A DNA stretch of 38,156 bases from Chitinophaga pinensis (GTDB lineage Bacteria > Bacteroidota > Bacteroidia > NS11-12g > UBA955). The notes below the pieces were generated by a model. That model saw only the letters and a list, made by a program, of their open reading frames with translations, made no database searches and was not told the origin of the DNA. Numbering within the stretch: the stretch's first letter is position 1; each line of letters starts with the position of its first letter. The position numbers were made by a program, and so were the translations under genes. Positions 1 through 8,096 of this stretch are shown here, piece after piece. The DNA is taken from positions 1-38,156 of the forward strand of contig CAMDDG010000022.1 of the NCBI GenBank assembly GCA_945890895.1, in the 5' to 3' direction.

Positions 1-40
1 CATGCGCAATTAACCTCGATCAACTACCTCTTCTTAGCTT

Positions 41-1777
41 TTACCAACGAATTTCATGCCTGCCCTGCAACAAACTGCTGTCGCCATAACTGAATAATCG
101 GTACCCCTCGCCCAACGCCGAGGCGTACACTTTCTTCCAATCGTCCCCCAAAAAACAAGAAATCATTAATATTAATGTCGATTTAGGCTGATGAAAATTG
201 GTAATGAGTTGTTGAACTAAACGGAATTTATAGCCTGGCACAATGAAAATCTGAGTTTCACCTTGTAAAACGCCACCCTCTTTTAACACCCATTCGCGCA
301 ACGCAAGCAAGGCCGTCTCTATATTAAAGGTATCAAAATCTGGGTGGTACCCATCTTCGGAACTTACAAATACTTCTTCAGTTCTTCCCAAAGCAAACTT
401 ACATCCCAAGAAAAAGAGACTTTCCAACACCCTGCATGAGGTGGTTCCAATGGCGGTAACTCCGGTCCTTTTATTTAATAAGGTATCAATTAAATCCAAA
501 GTCACTTCGAAACGCTCGGCATGCATTTCATGTTCATTAGCAAAACGAGCAGTAACTGGTTTAAAAGTTCCGGCACTTACATGCAAAGTGACAAACGACT
601 TCTTGATTCCCAAATCATCCAACTTCGACCACAAGTTCTGGGTAAAATGAAGCGATGCTGTTGGAGCAGCCACGGCACCTTCCTTGGATGCAAAAATGGC
701 TTGATAATCCAATCGATCACCGTCTTGAACTTCCCTCTCTATATAAGGTGGCAAAGGAACTTGTCCAAATTTTTCAATCGCATCGTGGATTGAACCTCCA
801 TCGGCAGCTAATCGAATGGTATTGGATTCTCTATTTTCCCAAGAAACCCGAAGTCTCAAACCGTCATTTTCTAGAACTAAGCTTTCATTTTCCTTGAACT
901 TTTTTCGATTACCAATCATAGCTTCCCAAAAAATCCAATTGGAATCCAATGGTTTTAATAAAAAAACTTGAATGGATTGTCCCTTACTATTCAAAAACCA
1001 GAATCTGGCAGGAATCACTTTGGTATCATTAGCCACTAGAAGAGTATCCGATTTCAGAAACTGCGGCAAATCATAAAAATGTTTGTGTTGTATTTCTTTG
1101 TTTTGAAATACCAATAGTCTTGAATGATCTTTTGGTTGAACAGGATGATACGCAATTAATGCTTCATCAAATGAATAATTGTATTCTTCTAAATCTATTG
1201 GAGGAATTTTAGAAAAAAACTGCCGCATTTTCATCAAAGCATGATAACGATGCGACAACGTATTCTTTATTTCATCACCCAATTCGCTAAAGGTTTGATT
1301 ATATCCTTGGGGGATGAACAACGGATCGTAGCCAAAACCGCTGCTACCTGTTAGAGATTCTGCGATTGTTCCTTCAACTTTTCCATGAAAAAACACCGGT
1401 TCTGGGGTAAAACCATACAGACAAATAACCGTGGTGAAATACGCCTCTCGGGAAAGTCCTTGAAGTTCACTTAATAATTTTAGGTTATTTGCATGATGAT
1501 TTACAGGTCCGTTCTCTGAGGCATATCGGGCAGACTTTACTCCGGGTGCGCCATTGAGTGCAGGAACTACTAAACCGGAGTCATCTGCAAAGCAAGGCTT
1601 GCCCAATTTCTCATAAATAGTTTTAGCTTTAATTAGGGCATTCCCTTCGAAAGAATCAGCTGTTTCTGGAATTTCTTCTGAGAAACCACATTCATTGAGA
1701 CTGACAATTTCATCGAATCCTGCAAGAATGGCACGAGCTTCTTGAAGCTTGTGAGCATTATTGGTAGCAAAAATCAT
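41..1777 (-). CDS. rdgB-queA: RdgB/HAM1 NTP pyrophosphatase fused to QueA-type tRNA ribosyltransferase-isomerase
   Basis: A single uninterrupted 578-residue frame carries two complete enzymes. Residues 1-190 are RdgB/HAM1, which hydrolyses ITP, XTP and dITP to monophosphates: SFEGNA at 42-47, FADDSGL at 63-69, GFGYDPLF at 147-154 and LSHRYHAL at 174-181. Residues from about 197 to 578 are QueA, which moves the ribosyl part of S-adenosylmethionine to preQ1 in tRNA to make epoxyqueuosine: QPKDHSRLL at 214-222, NDTKVIPAR at 250-258, EGAVAAPTASLHF at 366-378, GTTSCR at 444-449 and LITNFHQPKST at 524-534. Each half has about its usual full length and the linker is under 10 residues. TASLHF, where classical QueA has TAGLHF, suggests the longer Bacteroidota QueA-like branch, so the exact substrate is less certain. 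It is the last gene of the plsY-clpS-scoA operon, 11 bases after scoA. Met182 and Met184 lie just before the second domain and could allow separate translation of QueA. Confidence 0.9.
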   Translation of the reverse strand: MIFATNNAHKLQEARAILAGFDEIVSLNECGFSEEIPETADSFEGNALIKAKTIYEKLGKPCFADDSGLVVPALNGAPGVKSARYASENGPVNHHANNLKLLSELQGLSREAYFTTVICLYGFTPEPVFFHGKVEGTIAESLTGSSGFGYDPLFIPQGYNQTFSELGDEIKNTLSHRYHALMKMRQFFSKIPPIDLEEYNYSFDEALIAYHPVQPKDHSRLLVFQNKEIQHKHFYDLPQFLKSDTLLVANDTKVIPARFWFLNSKGQSIQVFLLKPLDSNWIFWEAMIGNRKKFKENESLVLENDGLRLRVSWENRESNTIRLAADGGSIHDAIEKFGQVPLPPYIEREVQDGDRLDYQAIFASKEGAVAAPTASLHFTQNLWSKLDDLGIKKSFVTLHVSAGTFKPVTARFANEHEMHAERFEVTLDLIDTLLNKRTGVTAIGTTSCRVLESLFFLGCKFALGRTEEVFVSSEDGYHPDFDTFNIETALLALREWVLKEGGVLQGETQIFIVPGYKFRLVQQLITNFHQPKSTLILMISCFLGDDWKKVYASALGEGYRLFSYGDSSLLQGRHEIRW

Positions 1778-1788
1778 TGCTAATTATT

Positions 1789-2487
1789 TTATGGACGTTG
1801 GCGAACGGTGCGTTGTTCAATGCGTTTTTCGTAATCTTTACCTTGAAAGATTCGGTGAACATAAATTCCGGGAACATGAATATCATTGGGATTCAATTCG
1901 CCCAACTCAACCAATTCCTCCACTTCGGCAATGGTAATTTTACCACCTGTTGCCATAACGGTATTGAAGTTGCGGGCGGTATCTTTGAACATAAGATTTC
2001 CATAGCGGTCACCTTTCCACGCTTTTACAATTGCATATTCAGCATCAAAACCGTGTTCAAGAAGATAAGTTTTGCCATTAAAAACTCGGGTTTCTTTCCC
2101 TTCAGCCACTTCAGTACCAACTCCTGCTGGTGTATAAAATGCCGGGATTCCGGCACCGGCTGCCCGGCATCTTTCAGCTAAAGTACCTTGAGGAATCAAT
2201 TCCACTTCCAATTCTCCAGAAAGAAGTTGACGTTCGAACTCAGCATTTTCACCAACGTATGAACTGATCATTTTCTTAACTTGACGAGTTTGAAGCATTA
2301 ACCCAATCCCAAAATCGTCGACACCGGCATTATTAGAAATGCAAGTTAAGTTCTTCACCCCTTTTCGCACCAAAGCATTGATGCAATTTTCTGGAATTCC
2401 ACACAAGCCAAAACCACCCAACATTATGGTTACACCATCTTGGATATCGGCGATGGCCTCTTCCGCATTTTTATATACTTTATTCAT
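1789..2487 (-). CDS. scoA: 3-oxoacid (succinyl-CoA:acetoacetate) CoA-transferase, subunit A
   Basis: This 232-residue protein belongs to the family I CoA-transferase alpha subunits (ScoA/AtoD type), which move CoA between succinyl-CoA and acetoacetate or a similar acid. Visible marks are [11 protein letters not shown] at residues 24-34 and [19 protein letters not shown] at 99-117, both diagnostic for subunit A. I chose the ATG at 2487, not an upstream in-frame one, because it overlaps the clpS stop in an ATGA arrangement and gives the usual N-terminus. In the family the catalytic glutamate sits on subunit B. No subunit B gene lies next to it or elsewhere in the window, so the partner must be encoded elsewhere. 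The exact acid substrate cannot be read from this subunit. Confidence 0.88.
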   Translation of the reverse strand: MNKVYKNAEEAIADIQDGVTIMLGGFGLCGIPENCINALVRKGVKNLTCISNNAGVDDFGIGLMLQTRQVKKMISSYVGENAEFERQLLSGELEVELIPQGTLAERCRAAGAGIPAFYTPAGVGTEVAEGKETRVFNGKTYLLEHGFDAEYAIVKAWKGDRYGNLMFKDTARNFNTVMATGGKITIAEVEELVELGELNPNDIHVPGIYVHRIFQGKDYEKRIEQRTVRQRP

Positions 2488-2798
2488 GAATTCTTTTCTA
2501 GTTTGGCGGAAAGTCCTTTTTCTTGTAGGACTTCGCAAATGGGTTTAAGTTTGGTACGGGTTCCAATTTTTACAGAATATTTTCCTTTGGAATGCACGAA
2601 CCAAGCGCATTGTTCGGCTTGAATGGTATCGTGTCCACAGTATTTCACAAGACACTCAATGACCCAATCAAACGTATTTACATCATCATTATAGAGTACT
2701 ATAGCCCAATTATCGAGGGCCACATCATCCAACAACAATTCGATTTCTTCATCCCATTGGGGAAGAGACAATAGCTGTATGGAATTATTATTTTTCAT
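2484..2798 (-). CDS. clpS: ATP-dependent Clp protease adaptor ClpS
   Basis: This 104-residue protein is the N-recognin that delivers proteins with N-end-rule degrons to ClpAP or ClpCP. The core fold is clear: [12 protein letters not shown] at residues 35-46 holds the Asn-Asp-Asp that binds the substrate alpha-amino group, and FVHSKGK at 67-73 holds the conserved His69. The N-terminal tail of about 30 residues is acidic and variable, as usual. Its TGA stop overlaps the scoA ATG by four bases, so the two are probably translationally coupled. It starts 14 bases after plsY. No clpA or clpC is in the window. Confidence 0.93.
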   Translation of the reverse strand: MKNNNSIQLLSLPQWDEEIELLLDDVALDNWAIVLYNDDVNTFDWVIECLVKYCGHDTIQAEQCAWFVHSKGKYSVKIGTRTKLKPICEVLQEKGLSAKLEKNS

Positions 2799-2812
2799 GG
2801 GGGATGGGAAAC

Positions 2813-3502
2813 TTAATCGTCAATTCTACGGTGCCGAGGTAACAACTTTGCTTTAGTTTCATTCCCATCGATCAAACGTTTGATGTTCTTTCTATGCGTA
2901 TAAACAACTAAAACGGCAATAGCAATGGTAAATACCACAGCTGTAGGTTGGCGATATTCATGCAAGTTTCTTCCGAAAACACTTACAAACAAAACGGGAA
3001 TAGAAATTCCAGCGAGCATAGAACTCACACTTACAAACCGGGTTACAAATAAAGTCACCAAAAATATCCCGAGGGCAATAAGAGCCACATTTACATTCAA
3101 CGCTATAATTAATCCACCGAGTGTTGCCACACCTTTTCCACCTCTAAATCCCGCAAAAATGGGTAACAAATGTCCAAATACGGCCATAAATCCAAACAAT
3201 AGTTTAACATTAACTAAATCGTAGTTATCATACAAATCAGGAAATTGGTTTACCACCACATACGCTAAACGTGCGGCAAAATAACCTTTGAGTATATCCA
3301 TGAGTAGTACAACCGTGCCTGCAGGTTTACCTAAAACGCGAAAGGTATTGGTTGCCCCGGCGTTTCCACTTCCAAAATCGCGAACATCCAATCCATAAAA
3401 TGTTTTTCCTACCCAAACAGAACTGGGAATAGAACCAACTAAATATGCGATAAAACTTAAAAATATGGTGAGATTCCAAGTTGAATTAAAAATAAAATCC
3501 AT
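2813..3502 (-). CDS. plsY: Acyl-phosphate:glycerol-3-phosphate acyltransferase PlsY
   Basis: This 229-residue integral membrane enzyme transfers an acyl group from acyl-phosphate to glycerol-3-phosphate, the first committed step of phospholipid synthesis in bacteria using the PlsX-PlsY route. Three family motifs are present: GSIPSS near residues 23-28, GSGNAGATNTFR at 44-55, and GHLLPIFAGFRGGKGVAT in the middle. About five hydrophobic segments match the family topology. It is the first gene of a four-gene minus-strand operon and lies just after the eno terminator, so it must have its own promoter. That promoter probably lies in 3503-3535, but I see only a degenerate -7 there. Confidence 0.94.
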   Translation of the reverse strand: MDFIFNSTWNLTIFLSFIAYLVGSIPSSVWVGKTFYGLDVRDFGSGNAGATNTFRVLGKPAGTVVLLMDILKGYFAARLAYVVVNQFPDLYDNYDLVNVKLLFGFMAVFGHLLPIFAGFRGGKGVATLGGLIIALNVNVALIALGIFLVTLFVTRFVSVSSMLAGISIPVLFVSVFGRNLHEYRQPTAVVFTIAIAVLVVYTHRKNIKRLIDGNETKAKLLPRHRRIDD

Positions 3503-3531
3503 TTCTTCTTGCCGTATGTTGAATTACAAAT

Positions 3532-3573
3532 TAAAAAAATTTGGGGCATCGAAACAACAATTCGATACCCCAA
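3532..3573 (-). terminator. Rho-independent terminator after eno
   Basis: On the minus strand, about 27 bases after the eno stop, TTGGGGTATCGAA (3561-3573) pairs with TTCGATGCCCCAA (3541-3553) across a short loop, with one G-U pair. A run of seven T follows (3533-3539). This is a textbook intrinsic terminator that separates carA-eno from plsY. Confidence 0.9.
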
Positions 3574-3599
3574 GTTATGAAATTGTGAAAAATTAATAT

Positions 3600-4934
<1,335 letters not shown>

Positions 4935-4941
4935 TCATGCA

Positions 4942-6042
4942 CTATTTATGTCTTAGAATATTCGAAATAAAGTCGTCAAACAAATACAAAGAATCGTGAG
5001 GTCCGGGAGAAGCTTCTGGATGGTGTTGAACAGAAAAAGCAGAACGATCTTTTCTTCTAATTCCTTCAACAGTATCATCATTCAAGTTTATATGTGTAAG
5101 TTCCACTGTTTCAGAAAGTGCTTCATTAAACTCAACTGCGAATCCATGATTTTGCGAAGTAATTTCACTTCTTCCAGTAATGAGATTCTTAACTGGATGA
5201 TTGCATCCTCTGTGACCATGGTGCATCTTATACGTTTTCAAACCGGATGCTAAACTCAGCAACTGATGGCCTAAGCAAATTCCAAATGTAGGAATTCCAG
5301 CGTCGACTACTGATTTAACCGTTTCAATGGCATAAGACATGGAAGCGGGATCACCAGGACCATTACTTATCATAAATCCATCTGGTTTCCAAGCAAGAAT
5401 TTCTTCTGAGGTAGCATTGTATGGAAATACACCCAAGGTACACCCGCGTTTTTTCAATTCGCGGGAAATGTTCTTTTTACTACCAAAATCGATCAAAGCT
5501 ACTTTTGCAATAGGATTGGGTGTTAAATCTTCATAAAATTCAGAAGTGGAAACTATGGGTGCTAAATCCAAACCGTCCATATTTGGAACATCAGACAACG
5601 CATTTTTCAATGAATCAATATCCAAAGTTTCACTGGAGATGATGGCATTTTGCGCACCCGTTTCTCGGATGTGGGCTACCAACATACGAGTATCAATATC
5701 GGCGATTCCGACTAGATTATTGTCTGTAAAATATTGGTCCAAACTGCTGTTTCCTAATTTTCGAGAATAGTTCGAAGAGAATTTTTTACAAACCAATCCT
5801 GCGATTTTGATGTTATCGCTTTCTACTTCATCTTGGTGAACACCGTAATTACCGATATGATCGGTTGTCATGACCAATATTTGTCCGTAATACGAAGGAT
5901 CTGTAAATACTTCTTGATAACCGGTCATTCCGGTATTGAAGCAGATTTCGCCTGTAGTTGTGCCGATCTTACCGATGGCTGTTCCTTCGAAAAACGTACC
6001 GTCTTCCAGGAGCAATATTGCTTTAGAAATTTGTGAACTCAC
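4942..6042 (-). CDS. carA: Carbamoyl-phosphate synthase, small (glutaminase) subunit
   Basis: This 366-residue class I glutamine amidotransferase supplies ammonia to CarB for carbamoyl phosphate, the precursor of pyrimidines and arginine. The N-terminal CPSase small domain spans about 1-150. The amidotransferase domain has ISNGPGDP at 226-232, the nucleophile Cys256 in GICLGHQL, and His341 and Glu343 in HHPEASPGP. The start is GTG at 6042, which gives the normal family N-terminus and sits 10 bases after a good -7 element; no ATG fits. carB is not in the window. It lies upstream of eno, and I recall a carA-eno pair following rplQ in Flavobacterium genomes. Confidence 0.95.
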   Translation of the reverse strand: MSSQISKAILLLEDGTFFEGTAIGKIGTTTGEICFNTGMTGYQEVFTDPSYYGQILVMTTDHIGNYGVHQDEVESDNIKIAGLVCKKFSSNYSRKLGNSSLDQYFTDNNLVGIADIDTRMLVAHIRETGAQNAIISSETLDIDSLKNALSDVPNMDGLDLAPIVSTSEFYEDLTPNPIAKVALIDFGSKKNISRELKKRGCTLGVFPYNATSEEILAWKPDGFMISNGPGDPASMSYAIETVKSVVDAGIPTFGICLGHQLLSLASGLKTYKMHHGHRGCNHPVKNLITGRSEITSQNHGFAVEFNEALSETVELTHINLNDDTVEGIRRKDRSAFSVQHHPEASPGPHDSLYLFDDFISNILRHK

Positions 6043-6052
6043 TCTAAGGTTG

Positions 6053-6082
6053 CAAAGTTCCCCATTTTAAATTGAATAACAA
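6053..6082 (-). promoter_or_regulatory. Promoter of carA (Bacteroidota type)
   Basis: On the minus strand TTG (6080-6082), a 19-base spacer and GAACTTTG (6053-6060) match the Bacteroidota -33/-7 pattern TTG and TAnnTTTG with one mismatch. The G of the -7 element is 10 bases before the GTG start, so the 5' leader would be only a few bases. Confidence 0.6.
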
Positions 6083-6085
6083 AAT

Positions 6086-6880
6086 CTACCAACCAAAATG
6101 TTCTTTATATTCTTGCGATATTTGCAACTTTTGGTAGTTTTTGCCTTTAATTTTATTGGATTCTTTACGAATGTAATCGGCCCGTTCTTTAGACGCCGGA
6201 TGGGTAGAAAACCAACTTAAATTTTCTTCTAACTCTGGGTTGGCAGACTTTTCGGAAAATATATCCATGGTTTCAGCTAGTGCTTTGGGATCAAGATTGG
6301 ATTCATTCATATAAGTTACTGCCATCAAATCCGCTTCCTCTTCCAAGGATCTATCGTATGCATTTGAAGTAAAAAATCGAATTGCTTCTTTAACTGCTTC
6401 TGCATTTCCTCCCACCAAAGTAGTTAATGCTGTAATCCCAATTTGAGTGGTTATTTTTCGAGAAACGTGATTTTTTTCAATGTGCGCCAATTCGTGAGCA
6501 ATTACACCCGCAATTTGATCGGCTGTTTTACAACCGTTGGTAAAAAGTCCAGAATGAACAATTAAATAATCCCCCGGCATTGCAAACGCATTTGCTGTAG
6601 CATTCTCCATCAAATGAAGTTTGATTTTCGAACGTTGAATTTGATTGCTCGCACAAAGTCGATTCACAATGGTATCGAGAACTTCCATCATCATGGTGTC
6701 ATGATCCACATTTTCAGTCGATTTCATGGATTCCCAAATTTGGTTGCCCAATTCCTGTTCCAATTTCTGAGTAGCATCATCCAATCCAAATATTTTGCTC
6801 CAATTAAATTCCCTTAAGAACAAAAACAGACCAGCGATTGCAAGAAAAACGATAATTATTCGAAATATAATTTTGTTCAT
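6086..6880 (-). CDS. Membrane-anchored M48 family zinc metallopeptidase
   Basis: This 264-residue protein has a hydrophobic N-terminal segment (residues 4-22) that anchors it in, or exports it across, the inner membrane. The M48 peptidase domain follows. HELAH at 129-133 gives two zinc ligands and the catalytic Glu130. The third ligand is in the LEEEAD cluster at 179-184. The mature part resembles the BepA/LoiP/Oma1-like periplasmic group, which degrades misfolded envelope proteins; HtpX would have several more membrane segments. No TPR domain follows. It lies between terC and carA on the same strand, with gaps of 102 and 43 bases. A weak -7 (TTCGTTTG, 6906-6913) precedes it. The substrate is unknown. 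Confidence 0.88.
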   Translation of the reverse strand: MNKIIFRIIIVFLAIAGLFLFLREFNWSKIFGLDDATQKLEQELGNQIWESMKSTENVDHDTMMMEVLDTIVNRLCASNQIQRSKIKLHLMENATANAFAMPGDYLIVHSGLFTNGCKTADQIAGVIAHELAHIEKNHVSRKITTQIGITALTTLVGGNAEAVKEAIRFFTSNAYDRSLEEEADLMAVTYMNESNLDPKALAETMDIFSEKSANPELEENLSWFSTHPASKERADYIRKESNKIKGKNYQKLQISQEYKEHFGW

Positions 6881-6982
6881 GGTTAGGAAAATTAAATGTT
6901 AGTTACAAACGAATTTAAGCAATATTCGTTCATAAATCGGTGTTTGATTCAGGATTTAAATTTGATTCTGAAAATTCAATAG

Positions 6983-8032
6983 CTATTTGGAATCATTCAG
7001 TGGACGATACAGCGAATAGAAAATACTTACAGCGAGTATTCCAACGAGTATAAGCAAATTATGAAAATGCGTAAAACCTATCCGGTGGAAAAAATCCTCA
7101 AATAGCATTTTTATGCCTATGTACACCAAAATTACAGATAATCCATATTTAAGTGCGTAGAATTTATCCATTCCAAAACCAATTAAAAAGTACAAACTCC
7201 GCAAACCTAAAATTGCAAAAATGTTTGAAAAGAATACAACGTATATGTCGGTTGATACGCCAAAAACAGCCGGAACCGAATCAATTGCAAATACAACATC
7301 GGTAAATTCAACAATTAACAACACCACGAAAAGTACTGTCGCGTGTAATTTTCCATCGATTCGAATAAAAAAGTGAGATTTATCTTCAGGAAGCTGTGTC
7401 ACGGGTATCATTTTCTTTACCCATTTCATAACCCCATGATTTTCAGGATCAAACTCTTTGTCTTCTTTTTGAAATAGTAGTTTCAAACCTGAATATATAA
7501 GTAAGCCACCAAATACAAATAGAATCCAATGAAAACGCTGTATTGCCGCACTTCCAATATAAATAAATATGAAACGAAGTACCATTGCGCCTAAAACACC
7601 CCAGACTAATATTCTCTGCTCATTTTTATGGGATACTTTGAACGATTGAAAGACCAATAGCATTACAAACAGATTGTCAACACTTAACGCATATTCAAGT
7701 AAATAACCGGATAAATAAGCCATTGCAGATGAAATCCTAAAATTATGCAAGGATTCCTCATAATTACCTGTTATTCGAAAGGTATTACCGTGGGTATTTA
7801 CATATTGCTGTAAACTATTCATATCTGTAATCTCATGCAAATCGGGAATCCAGTAATAAATTCCCATCATTACCGATAAACCCAGTCCGAACCAAAAGGC
7901 ACTTCGCTTCAAACTTTGATTCAATGAAAGTCCCTCATCATTAGAATTCTTGGATAATAGTCCTAAATCCAAAACCAAAGAGGCGAAAATCACCCCCAAT
8001 AAAATCAGCGTAATTACCGTTGAATTGTGCAT
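6983..8032 (-). CDS. TerC/Alx family integral membrane protein, possible Mn2+ exporter
   Basis: This 349-residue protein has about eight hydrophobic segments. It carries the TerC family marks: an acidic SVDN motif at 117-120 inside LLEYALSVDNLFV, and a second acidic cluster EFTDVVFAIDSVPAVF at 242-257. Relatives (E. coli Alx, Bacillus MeeF/MeeY) export Mn2+ and help metallate secreted enzymes. I set the start at the ATG at 8032, not an upstream in-frame codon, because hydrophobic sequence begins right after it and a perfect -7 element sits 5 bases upstream. Because the mRNA would be leaderless, there is no room for the yybP-ykoY Mn2+ riboswitch that often precedes terC genes elsewhere. Mn2+ transport is inferred from the family. 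Confidence 0.87.
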   Translation of the reverse strand: MHNSTVITLILLGVIFASLVLDLGLLSKNSNDEGLSLNQSLKRSAFWFGLGLSVMMGIYYWIPDLHEITDMNSLQQYVNTHGNTFRITGNYEESLHNFRISSAMAYLSGYLLEYALSVDNLFVMLLVFQSFKVSHKNEQRILVWGVLGAMVLRFIFIYIGSAAIQRFHWILFVFGGLLIYSGLKLLFQKEDKEFDPENHGVMKWVKKMIPVTQLPEDKSHFFIRIDGKLHATVLFVVLLIVEFTDVVFAIDSVPAVFGVSTDIYVVFFSNIFAILGLRSLYFLIGFGMDKFYALKYGLSVILVYIGIKMLFEDFFHRIGFTHFHNLLILVGILAVSIFYSLYRPLNDSK

Positions 8033-8037
8033 TTCTA

Positions 8038-8045
8038 CAAAAATA
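8038..8045 (-). promoter_or_regulatory. -7 element of terC promoter
   Basis: The minus-strand TATTTTTG is a perfect TAnnTTTG and lies 5 bases before the terC ATG. A TTG lies 23 bases further upstream. The predicted mRNA start is at or next to the start codon. Confidence 0.55.
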
Positions 8046-8055
8046 AGGGTGTTTA

Positions 8056-8088
8056 TTTGGGATTCCTTCAATTGGTTCCTTAGTTTTG
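8056..8088 (+). promoter_or_regulatory. Promoter of the S46 peptidase gene
   Basis: TTTG (8056-8059), a 21-base spacer and TAGTTTTG (8081-8088) match the Bacteroidota promoter pattern. The -7 ends 8 bases before the ATG at 8097, giving almost no leader. It shares a 64-base gap with the divergent terC promoter. Confidence 0.6.
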
Positions 8089-8096
8089 TAAGAATC

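Noticed and set aside
1777..2181. Plus-strand frame of 134 codons opposite scoA
   Set aside because: It has a low-complexity Phe/Asn-rich shadow composition and is antisense to a clear gene.
2488..2538. Longer start of scoA at 2538
   Set aside because: The extra 17 residues lie inside clpS in another frame; the ATG overlapping the clpS stop fits better.
6931..6982. Repeated TTTGATTC words after terC as a terminator
   Set aside because: They are direct repeats that cannot form a stem.
7950..8096. N-terminal extension of the dpp11 frame by 49 codons
   Set aside because: It overlaps the start of terC on the other strand and the dpp11 promoter, and it would bury the signal peptide at 8097.
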